DNA from: Gordonia sp. SID5947
GTDB lineage: Bacteria; Actinomycetota; Actinomycetes; Mycobacteriales; Mycobacteriaceae
Assembly (NCBI RefSeq): GCF_009862785.1
Contig: NZ_WWHU01000001.1
Span: 2,976,001 to 3,040,000, forward strand
DNA length: 64,000 nucleotides
Direction: 5' to 3'
Shown: positions 8,068 through 16,344 of the stretch, piece by piece
How positions within the stretch are numbered: the stretch's first letter is position 1
Layout of the letters: each line of letters begins with the position of its first letter
Notes under the pieces: model-generated
What the model saw: the letters and a program-made list of their open reading frames with translations, nothing else
Database searches by the model: none
What the model was told of the DNA's origin: nothing
Program-made: the position numbers and the translations under genes

Positions 8068-9584
8068 GAGGAGCCCTCCGCCCAGGAGCCGAGAAAGCTT
8101 CCCAGCGTGGCCGAATGATGCGCGTGCACCTCGAGCCGCCGGCCGCACCCGGGACAATCCACGACGCCGCCCGCCTCCGCTTCGACACGATGGGTGTCGC
8201 GGCAGTGCACGCAGTACAGCGGCAGGTCACGGGTGTGACTCGCGAAAGCCGAGAGCTCCTCGGGCACAGCGCCCTTCTCACGTGCGAGTGCGAGTGCGGT
8301 GAGAACATCGAACTGTCCGCCGACGATGTGGATGCGCACCCCGGTGCGAGACGATTCCAGTGCCGCGACCAATGCTGACCGATCTTCCTCGGCGTCAAGA
8401 GAATCGAGCACCAGGAGCCGAGTCGGAGCGATCGCCTCGGCCGTCGACACCCACGTATGGGCAACGTCCCCGACGACCGCCTCGTCGCCGACCGCCACCA
8501 CCAGGAACGACGTCCCCGCCGGATCGATCGCGTCCGGAGTGGTCGGCCACACGGGCAGGCCGTGGTCACTGCGCACCTCCGCGGTGGTCCGCTCGGCCGA
8601 GACCGCATCGCGGAGCCATCGCGCGGCCCGGTCCTTGTACTTGATGATGCCCTTGTAATCGGCCATGTCGTCAGGTAATTCGTCCAACACCTCGGCCGCA
8701 CGTCGTCGCCACGGCTCAACGGTGGCAACGACATCGAGGGGCAACATGTAGGTCCGGATGAGGAACATCACCGCGCCCGAATCGGGCAGTCGGATCAAGT
8801 GCTGAACCTCGACGCGCAGATGGACGAGTCGGCCGAAGGTGGCGTCATCGGCCTGCAGGATCATCTCGCGATCCGGACCCCATTCGGGGTACCGCTCGGT
8901 GGAGACGTCGAGTCGCCGTCCGATCGTCAACGTCCAGTTGGTCCGCCGGTACGGTCTGTGCGGCTGAAGACGCTTGAGGAACTCGTGCGCACGGGTGATG
9001 ACCCCCTCGTCGCGGACCCTCGGTACCGGACCGTGGATCTCCAGGAAGCTCATGCCGACGTCGAAGCCGAAGCTCCAGTCGGCCGCGAATGTCACCACAC
9101 CGGCATCTGCGAAGAGTTGCCCGGCACGGTGATCGAGCAGCACCACATCCTCCTGGATCTGGCCGCAGATGTATCGCAACGGTTCCTCGGGAAGCGTCGC
9201 GTCGTCTCCGTAGACGAAGGTGTCCTCGATTCCGAGCAGACTGTTCTCCCAATGCCATTCATCTCCGACAGCACGGAGAACGAAGTCGTCGGGATAACTC
9301 GTCGCGAGCTCGCGCATCAGGGTCAGCATCGCGTCCCACGCCGCAGGCCGCATATGCGGCAGCACTGCATGACGCGTGCCATCCGCGTCGAGCACAGCTG
9401 AGCGCTCGGACAGTTCGTGGTGGTACTCGTCGTCGATGTCGACGACCCGTTCACCCCACTGACCGATCGCGGTGGTGACGACGTGATCCGCCGGCTCGAC
9501 GTTGGTGCTGTACCGGTAGCGATCGTCGACGAAAGGAAACGGAAACCGTGCCGGCAGCGACGGGCCGGAAAGTGCGAGGGTCAC
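8064..9584 (-). CDS. Fused heme N-demethylase subunit and DmmA-like zinc-motif domain (DmmC1-DmmA2)
   Basis: A 506-aa protein joins two modules. Residues 1 to about 330 are a complete DUF3445 heme domain (PFPFVDDRYRYSTNVEPAD, FDVGMSFLEIHGPVP, RRTNWTLTIG, VEVQHLIRLPDSGAVMFLIR). Residues about 350-506 match the separate DmmA-like protein at 10510-11058, including two CxxC pairs (CVHC and CPGC) and a closing His/Gly-rich segment. The GTG start (9582-9584) overlaps the previous stop by 4 nt. Canonical systems encode these as separate subunits. Gene order A1-B1-(C1-A2)-B2-C2 implies that a duplicated cassette fused at the C1/A2 junction. The architecture should hold the two enzyme complexes together or allow subunit exchange between them. 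Function by homology; substrate unknown. Confidence 0.85.
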   Translation of the reverse strand: MTLALSGPSLPARFPFPFVDDRYRYSTNVEPADHVVTTAIGQWGERVVDIDDEYHHELSERSAVLDADGTRHAVLPHMRPAAWDAMLTLMRELATSYPDDFVLRAVGDEWHWENSLLGIEDTFVYGDDATLPEEPLRYICGQIQEDVVLLDHRAGQLFADAGVVTFAADWSFGFDVGMSFLEIHGPVPRVRDEGVITRAHEFLKRLQPHRPYRRTNWTLTIGRRLDVSTERYPEWGPDREMILQADDATFGRLVHLRVEVQHLIRLPDSGAVMFLIRTYMLPLDVVATVEPWRRRAAEVLDELPDDMADYKGIIKYKDRAARWLRDAVSAERTTAEVRSDHGLPVWPTTPDAIDPAGTSFLVVAVGDEAVVGDVAHTWVSTAEAIAPTRLLVLDSLDAEEDRSALVAALESSRTGVRIHIVGGQFDVLTALALAREKGAVPEELSAFASHTRDLPLYCVHCRDTHRVEAEAGGVVDCPGCGRRLEVHAHHSATLGSFLGSWAEGSS

Positions 9585-10513
9585 AGTGGTACCTCCAGTG
9601 TGCATCCTTCGGATGCGCGCGAGACGCATGGCATGAACGCGTCCCCGGCCCTCTTCTCCTCGTCGGTGAGGTAGAGGTCCCGGTGGACCGGGGTTCCGCC
9701 CGACAGGGGTAGGCGGCATTCACCGCATACGCCCTGTCGACAACGGTTGGGTATCGACATCCCGTGATCTTCCAGAGCTTCGAGTACCGAGGTCCCGGAT
9801 GGGATGTCCAGCGTGGCGGACGATTCGGTCAACCGCACGGCAAACCGGTCACCGGCCTCGAGCGCGTCCGCACCGAAACGCTCGACGTGGATCCTCGACT
9901 GCGGCCAGCCCAGGGCGGCCGCGGACTCGACCACGGTGTCGATCATGCCGACCGGGCCACACGCGTACATGTGGGTACCGACCGGCTGATCGGCCAGGAC
10001 CTGCGCGAGTCGTATGGCGAAGGACTCACGGTCGATGAACAGCTCCGCATCTCGGCCCGCCAGATCGACGACGTCGTCGATGTGTGCGGCATGCCCTTCA
10101 CGGAACACGTACAGCACCTGCACATCTCGTCCCCAGCGGCGGGCGGCCCGCAGGTGCGAGACGATGGGCGTGACGCCGATGCCACCCGCGAAGAACAGGT
10201 GCTTGCCGGCCCGCGCCGCCGGCGCGAAGGCGCTACGGGGCGATTCGACATCGATGACGTCGCCGATCGAGACACGGTCGTGCATCCACCGCGATCCACC
10301 GTTGCCCTCCGCGACGCGTAACACGGAGATGGAGTAGTGCGTCGGCGCAACGCCATCAGACGTCACGCTGTAAGCGTTCGTCCGCTCCCCCGCCGTGACG
10401 ACGAGATGGCTCCCGGGCACGAACCCGGGAAGCTCGGCGCCGTCGGGAGCCGCGAACGTGATCTCGCGGACCCCTCCCGCGGTGTCGACGACCGAGGTGA
10501 CGACCAGCTTCAT
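9581..10513 (-). CDS. dmmB: PDR-type flavin/[2Fe-2S] oxidoreductase (DmmB-like, copy 1)
   Basis: The 310-aa protein parallels the copy at 7075-8067: flavin barrel (SHLVVTAGERTNAYSVTS, about 47), nucleotide domain (LFFAGGIGVTPIVSHLR, about 110; YACGPVGMID, about 190) and C-terminal ferredoxin domain with CRQGVCGEC and a late Cys in MPCVSR. It passes electrons from NAD(P)H to the heme demethylase subunit. I start it at ATG 10511-10513, which overlaps the stop of the DmmA-like gene (ATGA); a longer upstream reading in this frame lies entirely inside that gene. It is the B component of cassette 1. Confidence 0.88.
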   Translation of the reverse strand: MKLVVTSVVDTAGGVREITFAAPDGAELPGFVPGSHLVVTAGERTNAYSVTSDGVAPTHYSISVLRVAEGNGGSRWMHDRVSIGDVIDVESPRSAFAPAARAGKHLFFAGGIGVTPIVSHLRAARRWGRDVQVLYVFREGHAAHIDDVVDLAGRDAELFIDRESFAIRLAQVLADQPVGTHMYACGPVGMIDTVVESAAALGWPQSRIHVERFGADALEAGDRFAVRLTESSATLDIPSGTSVLEALEDHGMSIPNRCRQGVCGECRLPLSGGTPVHRDLYLTDEEKRAGDAFMPCVSRASEGCTLEVPL

Positions 10514-11058
10514 GATGCGTTCTCCCCTGGCGGCACTGCCGTCTCCGCGTCGACCATGTAGCCGAGGTACCGGCCGGATCGTCGGGAGACGTGGTGGTAG
10601 ATGAGCAGATTGCGGTCGCAGCCCGCGCACACGACGACCTCGCCGACCACCGCAGGCGTCGCGGTCACCGCTCGGCAATGGGTGCACGAGACCTCGAGGT
10701 CGCCGAATTCGGTTGTCGTCACATAGATCTCGTCGTCTTCCAACCCCGCCGAGTGGGCGACGCCGCGCAGTGCGAGCGCGGCCCCCGCGGGCCCGACGAT
10801 GATCACCCGGATGCCCACCCGGGCCTCCATCAGCTCCACCCGCAACGCGGATGCGGCTCGATCGGGTCCGGAGAAGGTCAGCACCCGGTGCTCGGCGTCG
10901 CCCGGTAACGCGTCTCTCCATCGCGCGATCTCGACGAGCGCAGGGTCGCCCACGCCGATGAGCAGGAACGACCTGCCCGACACCTCGGGCAGGTCGTCAC
11001 CGATCGGCGCCCCTGGTCGCGCCCAGACGGGGATGCTGGAGACCGAGATCTGTGACAT
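10510..11058 (-). CDS. dmmA: DmmA-like dimethylamine monooxygenase subunit (copy 1)
   Basis: The 182-aa protein has an alpha/beta N-terminal part (FLLIGVGDPALVEIARWRD; RVGIRVIIVGPAG) and a C-terminal segment with two CxxC pairs (CTHC about 136 and CAGC about 153) followed by a His-rich stretch (YHHVSRRSGRYLGYM). This resembles the small DmmA family protein and suggests a zinc or iron site. In characterised relatives it is required for the monooxygenase, but its exact role is not settled. It starts 6 nt after the cupin gene and overlaps the reductase gene by 4 nt. Its closest relative here is the C-terminal domain of the downstream fusion protein. Confidence 0.8.
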   Translation of the reverse strand: MSQISVSSIPVWARPGAPIGDDLPEVSGRSFLLIGVGDPALVEIARWRDALPGDAEHRVLTFSGPDRAASALRVELMEARVGIRVIIVGPAGAALALRGVAHSAGLEDDEIYVTTTEFGDLEVSCTHCRAVTATPAVVGEVVVCAGCDRNLLIYHHVSRRSGRYLGYMVDAETAVPPGENAS

Positions 11059-11064
11059 CGGTCC

Positions 11065-11457
11065 TCAGAGGAGATCTGCGTCGCGATGCCCGGCATAGAA
11101 CGCGAGGGCATAGCTCGGTGTGCTGAAGTGGATCTTCGACCCCTTGGGGAAGAAGATCGCGTCCTTGGCCTTGGCCACCGCGGTCTGTCCGGTCTCTTTG
11201 TTCTCCAGCAGGAACTCGCCTTCGAGAACCACCTTCATCTCGTCGTACTCGTACTCGTAGTACAGCGGGTCGTCGGTGTGACGCAGTTCGAAGTAGCCGG
11301 AGCACATCACGCTGCCCTGCGGGTTCTCGTAGACGTCGCCGATGAATCCCTCGGTGCCCGGGTACTCCGCGTCGGGCATCTTGGGCAAGTTCTGCCAGGC
11401 ATCGCTGGTGACGAGAAACGGTGTCGCGGTGTCGGTGCTCTCCACGGTCATCTGCAT
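11065..11457 (-). CDS. EutQ-like cupin protein
   Basis: The 130-aa single-domain cupin has the EutQ-type core YEYDEMKVVLEGEFLLENKE (about 72-91) and DAIFFPKGSKIHFSTPSYAL (about 101-120). Cupin folds of this class bind a metal or small ligand, and EutQ itself belongs to ethanolamine use. Here the gene is the first of the minus-strand amine operon, 6 nt ahead of the DmmA-like gene. A role in amine or aldehyde handling, or as a ligand-binding accessory, is inferred from context only. Upstream is the 161-bp divergent promoter region shared with the kinase gene. Confidence 0.75.
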   Translation of the reverse strand: MQMTVESTDTATPFLVTSDAWQNLPKMPDAEYPGTEGFIGDVYENPQGSVMCSGYFELRHTDDPLYYEYEYDEMKVVLEGEFLLENKETGQTAVAKAKDAIFFPKGSKIHFSTPSYALAFYAGHRDADLL

Positions 11458-11498
11458 CCTCCGGAATCCTTTGGGTTACTCTTCTGCCGACATAACAG

Positions 11499-11594
11499 CA
11501 GTAGACTTTGTTCGATCTGATGAAACTCCTGCCGTGTTACCGCTGCATGACGGCGCCGTTTATTGTTGTAAAACCAGGTCTACCGTGAGTAGAC
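11499..11594. promoter_or_regulatory. Divergent promoter region with CAGTAGAC and GTCTAC-5-GTAGAC sites
   Basis: Between the cupin gene (minus) and the kinase gene (plus) lie CAGTAGAC at 11499-11506 and a 6+6 bp perfect inverted repeat GTCTAC-cgtga-GTAGAC at 11578-11594, about 25 nt before the kinase start. The same motif recurs upstream of the synthetase gene at 4470-4506. The AT-rich stretch tttattgttgtaaaac (11559-11574) may hold promoter elements. A common transcription factor is inferred. Confidence 0.45.
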
Positions 11595-11618
11595 GATCGT
11601 CGGGGCATACTCGAGACC

Positions 11619-12485
11619 ATGGAATCGTCTTCGGCCATCGATGTTGCGGTCGTCGGGACCCTGAACATGGACGTGATCGTGCAGGTCGGTCGGATGCCCC
11701 GCACGGGAGAGACCCTCCTGGGCCGCTCACTGTCCGAGCGGCCCGGCGGCAAGGGCGGCAACCAGGCCCTGGCCGCCGCGGGGGTGGCACGTACCGCGCT
11801 GATCGGCGCCGTCGGCAACGACGACGCGGCACAGCGGCTGGTGCGAAACCAACAGGATGGAGCGGTCGAGATCAGCCGGCTTCATCACGCTGTCGGGATC
11901 AGCGGTCGGGCGATCATCGAGGTCGACGACGCGGGCGACAATCGGATCGTCGTCCTGACCGGGGCCAATGCCGCCCTCACCGCCGACCACGTCAAGGCGG
12001 GTCTGGACGGATTGGCGCCGACAATTGTTCTCACACAACTCGAATCGCCACCCGACGTCACGGCCGCCGCGGTGGCCTGGACCGCCGCGAACGAGCGCCG
12101 GTTCATCCTGAACCCGAGCCCTGTCCGCAGATTGGACGACCACGTCATCGCCGCTGCGGACCCGTTGATCCTCAACGAGGGGGAGGCCGTGTACTACGCC
12201 GGCGGCGGCTCGACCGGCGATCCCACCGAAATCGCTCGTCGCCTGGTCGACCGCGCTCGCTCGGTGGTGATCACGCTGGGCTCCGACGGTGTGGTCGTGG
12301 CGACACCAGACGACGTGCGGCGCATCGACGTGGAACAGGTGCGGGCCGTGGACACCACGGGTGCGGGAGATCTGTTCGCCGGAACCCTCGCCGGGCATCT
12401 CGCGCGCGGTACTGCGCTGGCCGACGCGGCCGCGCTGGCGTCGGCCGCGGCCACCGAATTCGTTGCGCGGCCGCGTGATCGGTGA
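11619..12485 (+). CDS. PfkB/ribokinase-family carbohydrate kinase
   Basis: The 288-aa protein has the ribokinase N-terminus (VAVVGTLNMDVIVQVGRMP), the glycine-rich GGKGGNQALAAA (about 43-54) and the C-terminal catalytic signature DTTGAGDLFAGTLAGHLARG (about 248-267) with the catalytic Asp. It phosphorylates a sugar or nucleoside-like substrate with ATP. Ribokinase is closest in style, but no ribose transporter or regulator is adjacent. It is divergent from the amine cluster and nearly touches the convergent gene downstream (3 nt between stops). Confidence 0.85.
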   Translation: MESSSAIDVAVVGTLNMDVIVQVGRMPRTGETLLGRSLSERPGGKGGNQALAAAGVARTALIGAVGNDDAAQRLVRNQQDGAVEISRLHHAVGISGRAIIEVDDAGDNRIVVLTGANAALTADHVKAGLDGLAPTIVLTQLESPPDVTAAAVAWTAANERRFILNPSPVRRLDDHVIAAADPLILNEGEAVYYAGGGSTGDPTEIARRLVDRARSVVITLGSDGVVVATPDDVRRIDVEQVRAVDTTGAGDLFAGTLAGHLARGTALADAAALASAAATEFVARPRDR

Positions 12486-12488
12486 GCA

Positions 12489-13013
12489 CTACCGGCGAAC
12501 GTACCGATGTAGGACGGGCCCCGAGTCGAACCGACGCGTCTCGACCAGCTCGAGGTCCAGCCGCACGCCGGCCGGAAAGAACGGCACGCCACCGCCCACC
12601 GTCACCGGATGGATCATGGGGAGGAACTGCTCGATACGGTCGATCATCGACGCAGCGAGCGCAGCGCCTCCGACCTGTACCGGACCCTCACGATCGGTGA
12701 CGTCGTCGACGGTGTGGACGAGTTCGGCGCCGTCGACCTCCGTCAGCGTCGTCGACACGACGAGGCGCGGTGTCGACTGCCATGCCTCGGCGTACTCCAG
12801 CTCGGCGGGCGACGATTCCGGCGGCGGCTGCACCCAGGGCTGCATCGTCTCCCACAGGTTGCGCCCGTAGACATCGAGCACGGAGTCGCGCTGCACTCCG
12901 ATGTAGTACGCGAACACGTCGTCGGCCGGTTCGGTCCAGTCGAAGCCGCCCTCGGCATCGACGATGTAGCCGTCAGCCGAGACATTCATGCCGTAGAAGA
13001 TCACCGTTGTCAC
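12489..13013 (-). CDS. Dihydrofolate reductase-like (RibD C-terminal domain) protein
   Basis: The 174-aa protein has the DHFR/RibD-C fold pattern: MNVSADGYIVDAEGGFDW near the start, VDDVTDREGPVQVGGAALA in the middle and FLPMIHPVTVGGGVPFFPAG toward the end. Family members include many uncharacterised NADPH reductases, and no specific substrate can be assigned. It is convergent with the kinase gene and followed by an 82-bp gap to the enoyl-CoA hydratase gene. Confidence 0.78.
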   Translation of the reverse strand: MTTVIFYGMNVSADGYIVDAEGGFDWTEPADDVFAYYIGVQRDSVLDVYGRNLWETMQPWVQPPPESSPAELEYAEAWQSTPRLVVSTTLTEVDGAELVHTVDDVTDREGPVQVGGAALAASMIDRIEQFLPMIHPVTVGGGVPFFPAGVRLDLELVETRRFDSGPVLHRYVRR

Positions 13014-13095
13014 CTCATCCGGATGTCCTGATCTCGGTCATACCACACCGTCGCGCGTCTGACGTGAAAACCGAAGGGGTCGGTGCCCGACCACC

Positions 13096-13872
13096 TCAGC
13101 GCTTCGACCACCTCGCCACCCGCTCCTTGTGCTCGGCCGTCTGATGCGCGAGTGGCTGCATCGCGGCGGCGAGATTGAGCACGGTGTCGAGCGAGCTGGT
13201 CCGCGACTCGGTCAGCAGGCGCTTGGCCATCCGCAGTGCGTGGGGCGGATTCTTCGCGATACGCGCAGCCAATTCCCCTGCTGCAGCAAGGAGTTCATCA
13301 TCGGGCACCACCCGGCTCACCATGCCCCACTCAAGCGCTGTCGCGGCATGGACACGATCACCGGTGAACGTCATCTCGGCGGCACGCTCGTATCCGATGG
13401 CCCGTTGCAGGAACCACGAACCCCCGTCTCCGGGGATCAGCCCGATCTGAACAAAACTCTCGGCGAAGAAGGCGGATTCGGCCGCGATACGTAGATCGCA
13501 CATCATCGCAAGGTCACATCCGGCACCGACCGCTGCGCCGTTCACCGCCCCGATCACCGGAACCTCGCAACGCAGCATGGCGCGGGGAATCCGCTGTATC
13601 CCATCGGCATAGCCGTGCCGTTGATCCGCACCGCCGAGTCCGAACAGCCCCTGCTCGTCGGCCATCTCCCGGACGTTCCCACCGGCCGAGAATATGTGCC
13701 CCGCACCCGTGAGGATCACCGCCCGGACGTCGGTGTCGGCATTGGCGGCGTCGACCGCATCCTCGAACGCGGCGACGAGATCGGCACCGGTGATGGCATT
13801 GCCGACGTCCGGGAGGTTGATCGTCCACACGGAGACACCGTCGTCGGTGCTGATGTCCAGAGGTTGGTGCAC
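13096..13872 (-). CDS. Enoyl-CoA hydratase/isomerase family protein
   Basis: The 258-aa crotonase-fold protein has the oxyanion-hole segments TGAGHIFSAGGNVREMAD (about 55-72) and NGAAVGAGCDLAMMCDLRIA (about 107-126). It also has SFVQIGLIPGDGGSWFLQRAIG, where the Gly-Asp-Gly-Gly takes the place of the usual catalytic Glu region, so hydratase activity is not certain. The length is typical. No beta-oxidation partners are adjacent; the next minus-strand gene is unrelated. A role in fatty-acid or aromatic acyl-CoA breakdown is likely but the substrate is unknown. Confidence 0.85.
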   Translation of the reverse strand: MHQPLDISTDDGVSVWTINLPDVGNAITGADLVAAFEDAVDAANADTDVRAVILTGAGHIFSAGGNVREMADEQGLFGLGGADQRHGYADGIQRIPRAMLRCEVPVIGAVNGAAVGAGCDLAMMCDLRIAAESAFFAESFVQIGLIPGDGGSWFLQRAIGYERAAEMTFTGDRVHAATALEWGMVSRVVPDDELLAAAGELAARIAKNPPHALRMAKRLLTESRTSSLDTVLNLAAAMQPLAHQTAEHKERVARWSKR

Positions 13873-14811
13873 GGTCGTGCCGCCTTTCGATTGGGAATCG
13901 CTGATTGCACCCTACGACGCCGCGGCTCGATCCCCCATCAACCACGGTGGCGGAAACATCTCACCCCCGAGGCTCGGCGACTCGCTGCCGGACAGGCACG
14001 TGGTACGCCTCAGAGGACTCGCGAGGGCCGTTGAAGGCACTCCTGTTCAGGTTTGCCCCCCGGTTCCTCGAGCTGTTTCGGTCGAGCGGCGCACGTAGAG
14101 GATCGCAATTGCTTGCGAGAATCCGCCAGCGAAGGCACTGCAGCCCGTCGCAGAGGCCTACGAGAAGACCGCAAAGTTCGTCCAGGACTGTGTGTCGATG
14201 GGCGGCCTCGATGACATGGCCCGGGCACGTCAGAAGCGCGCGAAGGCGCGTTCGATGCCGCCGCCTCGCCACACCGGCCTGCTGCGGTTGCCGCGCCCGC
14301 CACAGCTACGCCGCCCACCCCAGAGTCTCCAGCCACCACCCCGCCAGCGACTCGACCCTCAGTTTCCTCGTCTGTCCCGCCGCCGACCACGAAGACGCGC
14401 GACCCGGCACCCCCGCAGACAACTCCGACACCGGCGGGGAAGGGGAACACAGGTCGCACTGTCGGCCCGAGCACAATCTACTCCGATGAGCCGACTGACG
14501 ATTGGCGACACCTGGCAGCAGGCGGTGACCGCGGCAGTGCCGGCCGGGCTGGTCGTGGTCCAGTTGGGCTTCCATCACCTCCGCCTTATCGACGCCGGAA
14601 TAGGATGCGGCAGAGGCGTATTCGAGCAGTGATGATCTACGTAGTCGTCACGTGACGGACTGTGTGACGGAAACCCGCTCGTCATGACCACGAATGATGT
14701 CTGATCAACGACCGCCGCTGGGTGCCCACCTCGAGAGCGCGACCTGCGGTGACCCACACAAAGCGCTCAGCGCTGTGGATGTCCGAATCGGGCGCATCTG
14801 ACACCCGGATC
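13873..14811. other. Gene-poor stretch with possible decayed gene
   Basis: No intact gene is convincing in these 939 bp. On the plus strand one frame near 14120-14230 gives AKALQPVAEAYEKTAKFVQD, and a different frame from about 14235 gives a Pro/Thr/Ala-rich run (TPPTPESPATTPPATRPS) of the kind seen in linkers of exported actinobacterial proteins. The pieces lack a start and need a frame change, so they may be a remnant of a secreted protein. A 12-bp palindrome cgtcacgtgacg lies at 14646-14657. Other readings across here look like composition shadows. Confidence 0.35.
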
Positions 14812-15495
14812 TCAGGCCGGGTCCACGGTTCCCGGCGGCTCCGCCAACCGCGCGCGCGCGATCTCGGCGGCAGACGTGCCCAGTGTCATCCACAGGGACG
14901 CGAGGTCCTCGGCGAGCTGGTCCCGGGTCACCTTTAGCGCTCCCTCGGCCCAGGACAGGATTGCCTGGGCGGTACCGCCGATGACGAACGCCGGCGCGGT
15001 TTGCGCGAGAGAGTCGACTTCGAGACGCACGTCGTGGATGGTGCGGGCGTGATCGATGAGCACTCCCGTCAGACCTTCGATGGCGTCGGTACGCCGTGCG
15101 TCGACCGCGGGGGTACCTGCGGCCCCGCCGAGCAGGACCCGCGCTTTGCGGCAGTCGTTGCCGAGTACGCCGATGATCGCGTCCACGGCCAGGCGTGCCT
15201 GTTCGGGCTGAGGCCGTTGCAGCGCAGCCACATACGCGACGACAGCCGCCTCGGTGACCTCGGCGGAGATGTCGTCGATCACGGCCATGGCCAGCGCGTC
15301 CAGATCGGCGAAACTCTCATAGAAGTAGCGTTTGTTGAGCTGCGCCTCGCCGCACAGGCTGGCCACGGTTGCCGACCGCCACCGGCTCTCGGACATCGCC
15401 GTGACAGCGACGTCGACGAGCGCGGCCCGCCGCCGCGCTGCCCTTTCGGGCGCGGACCGGCCACCGTAGTTGCGGTCGGCGCTCGTCGCGTTCAC
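14812..15495 (-). CDS. TetR-family transcriptional regulator
   Basis: The 227-aa protein has an N-terminal helix-turn-helix of TetR type (RAALVDVAVTAMSESRWRSA then VASLCGEAQLNKRYFYESFA, about 25-65) and an all-helical ligand domain. It is divergent from a gene group encoding an unknown protein, an SDR, a di-iron protein and a monooxygenase remnant, with a 19-bp inverted repeat in the shared promoter. It probably represses that group and its own gene. The inducer is unknown. Confidence 0.87.
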   Translation of the reverse strand: MNATSADRNYGGRSAPERAARRRAALVDVAVTAMSESRWRSATVASLCGEAQLNKRYFYESFADLDALAMAVIDDISAEVTEAAVVAYVAALQRPQPEQARLAVDAIIGVLGNDCRKARVLLGGAAGTPAVDARRTDAIEGLTGVLIDHARTIHDVRLEVDSLAQTAPAFVIGGTAQAILSWAEGALKVTRDQLAEDLASLWMTLGTSAAEIARARLAEPPGTVDPA

Positions 15496-15559
15496 CCGTA
15501 CATCTTGGCACTACTGCGCCGTTTCGTTGACGGCACACCAACGAATCTGGCACAGTCCT

Positions 15560-15578
15560 GTACCAGTACAACTGGTAC
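15560..15578. promoter_or_regulatory. Likely TetR operator
   Basis: A perfect inverted repeat GTACCAGT-aca-ACTGGTAC sits 65 bp upstream of the TetR start and 85 bp upstream of the divergent gene. Arm length and spacing suit a TetR dimer. Assignment to the adjacent regulator is by position. Confidence 0.6.
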
Positions 15579-15663
15579 TCAAAAGTACCTGATCCGGTGT
15601 GCAGCTCGGTGGACCTGCCGCGTTTCGCGCCGTCACCAACCAAATCACCTCGAAGGACATTCA

Positions 15664-16344
15664 ATGAGTGCGGAACTGAGAGACGCGAGCATCGTCCGAG
15701 ACGACGAGACGGAGACACCCCTCGGCGTACTGGCCGAGATGCGGGCGCTGGCCGAACACAGTCCGGGACGGGCGCGCATCGACACGTGGGACTTCGTCCG
15801 GCAGCTGGGCGATCGACAGGATCACGAAGCGTTGTCCCTGTTGTTCGGCGCCGGTACGGAACCGGAGAATCTCGATGGCAAGCTGGAAGGCCTGATCGTG
15901 GGGAAGCTTTTCGGCATCCCGGAGGCGAGACTGGCCAACCCACTCATGAAGATCGACCCCACCTGGCGCGGCAAGAGCTTCGACCTCTCGGCCGGCACCG
16001 GTCTCAACCGGCTGTCCCCGATCGCCGGGGTGGTCATGCCGATCATCACCTTCGGCTACCTCGGACTCCGCCTGGCCGGTCGCGAGATGGAGGGCTTCCA
16101 CTTCGATCACGGCCCGAGCCAGGGTCTGATCGAGCCGCGGGTCCGGGTGCGGGCGCTCGACTACGGCGTCCCGAAGTACAAGAATCCCGGCGTACGTACC
16201 TTTCCCATCCGCAAGACCCGGGACGAGATCGTCGAACTGGTTCCGGGTGTGTATCTCGGCCGGGCACTGTTGCTCACCGCCGCCGGCGGTCCACGCCTCA
16301 TCGCCTATTTCGCGTTGCGCCATCCCGTGGGCAGCCCGCTGTGA
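15664..16344 (+). CDS. Conserved-looking protein of unknown function
   Basis: I do not recognise this 226-aa protein. It has an acidic, polar N-terminal third, a hydrophobic stretch (IAGVVMPIITFGYLGLRLAG, about 120-139) that could be one membrane segment, and a basic C-terminal half (RVRVRALDYGVPKYKNPGVR). The ATG follows GAAGGA about 8 nt upstream. Its stop overlaps the GTG start of the SDR gene (GTGA), so it belongs to the same operon, probably under the divergent TetR gene. Context suggests a part in oxidative metabolism of a hydrophobic compound. Confidence 0.7.
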   Translation: MSAELRDASIVRDDETETPLGVLAEMRALAEHSPGRARIDTWDFVRQLGDRQDHEALSLLFGAGTEPENLDGKLEGLIVGKLFGIPEARLANPLMKIDPTWRGKSFDLSAGTGLNRLSPIAGVVMPIITFGYLGLRLAGREMEGFHFDHGPSQGLIEPRVRVRALDYGVPKYKNPGVRTFPIRKTRDEIVELVPGVYLGRALLLTAAGGPRLIAYFALRHPVGSPL

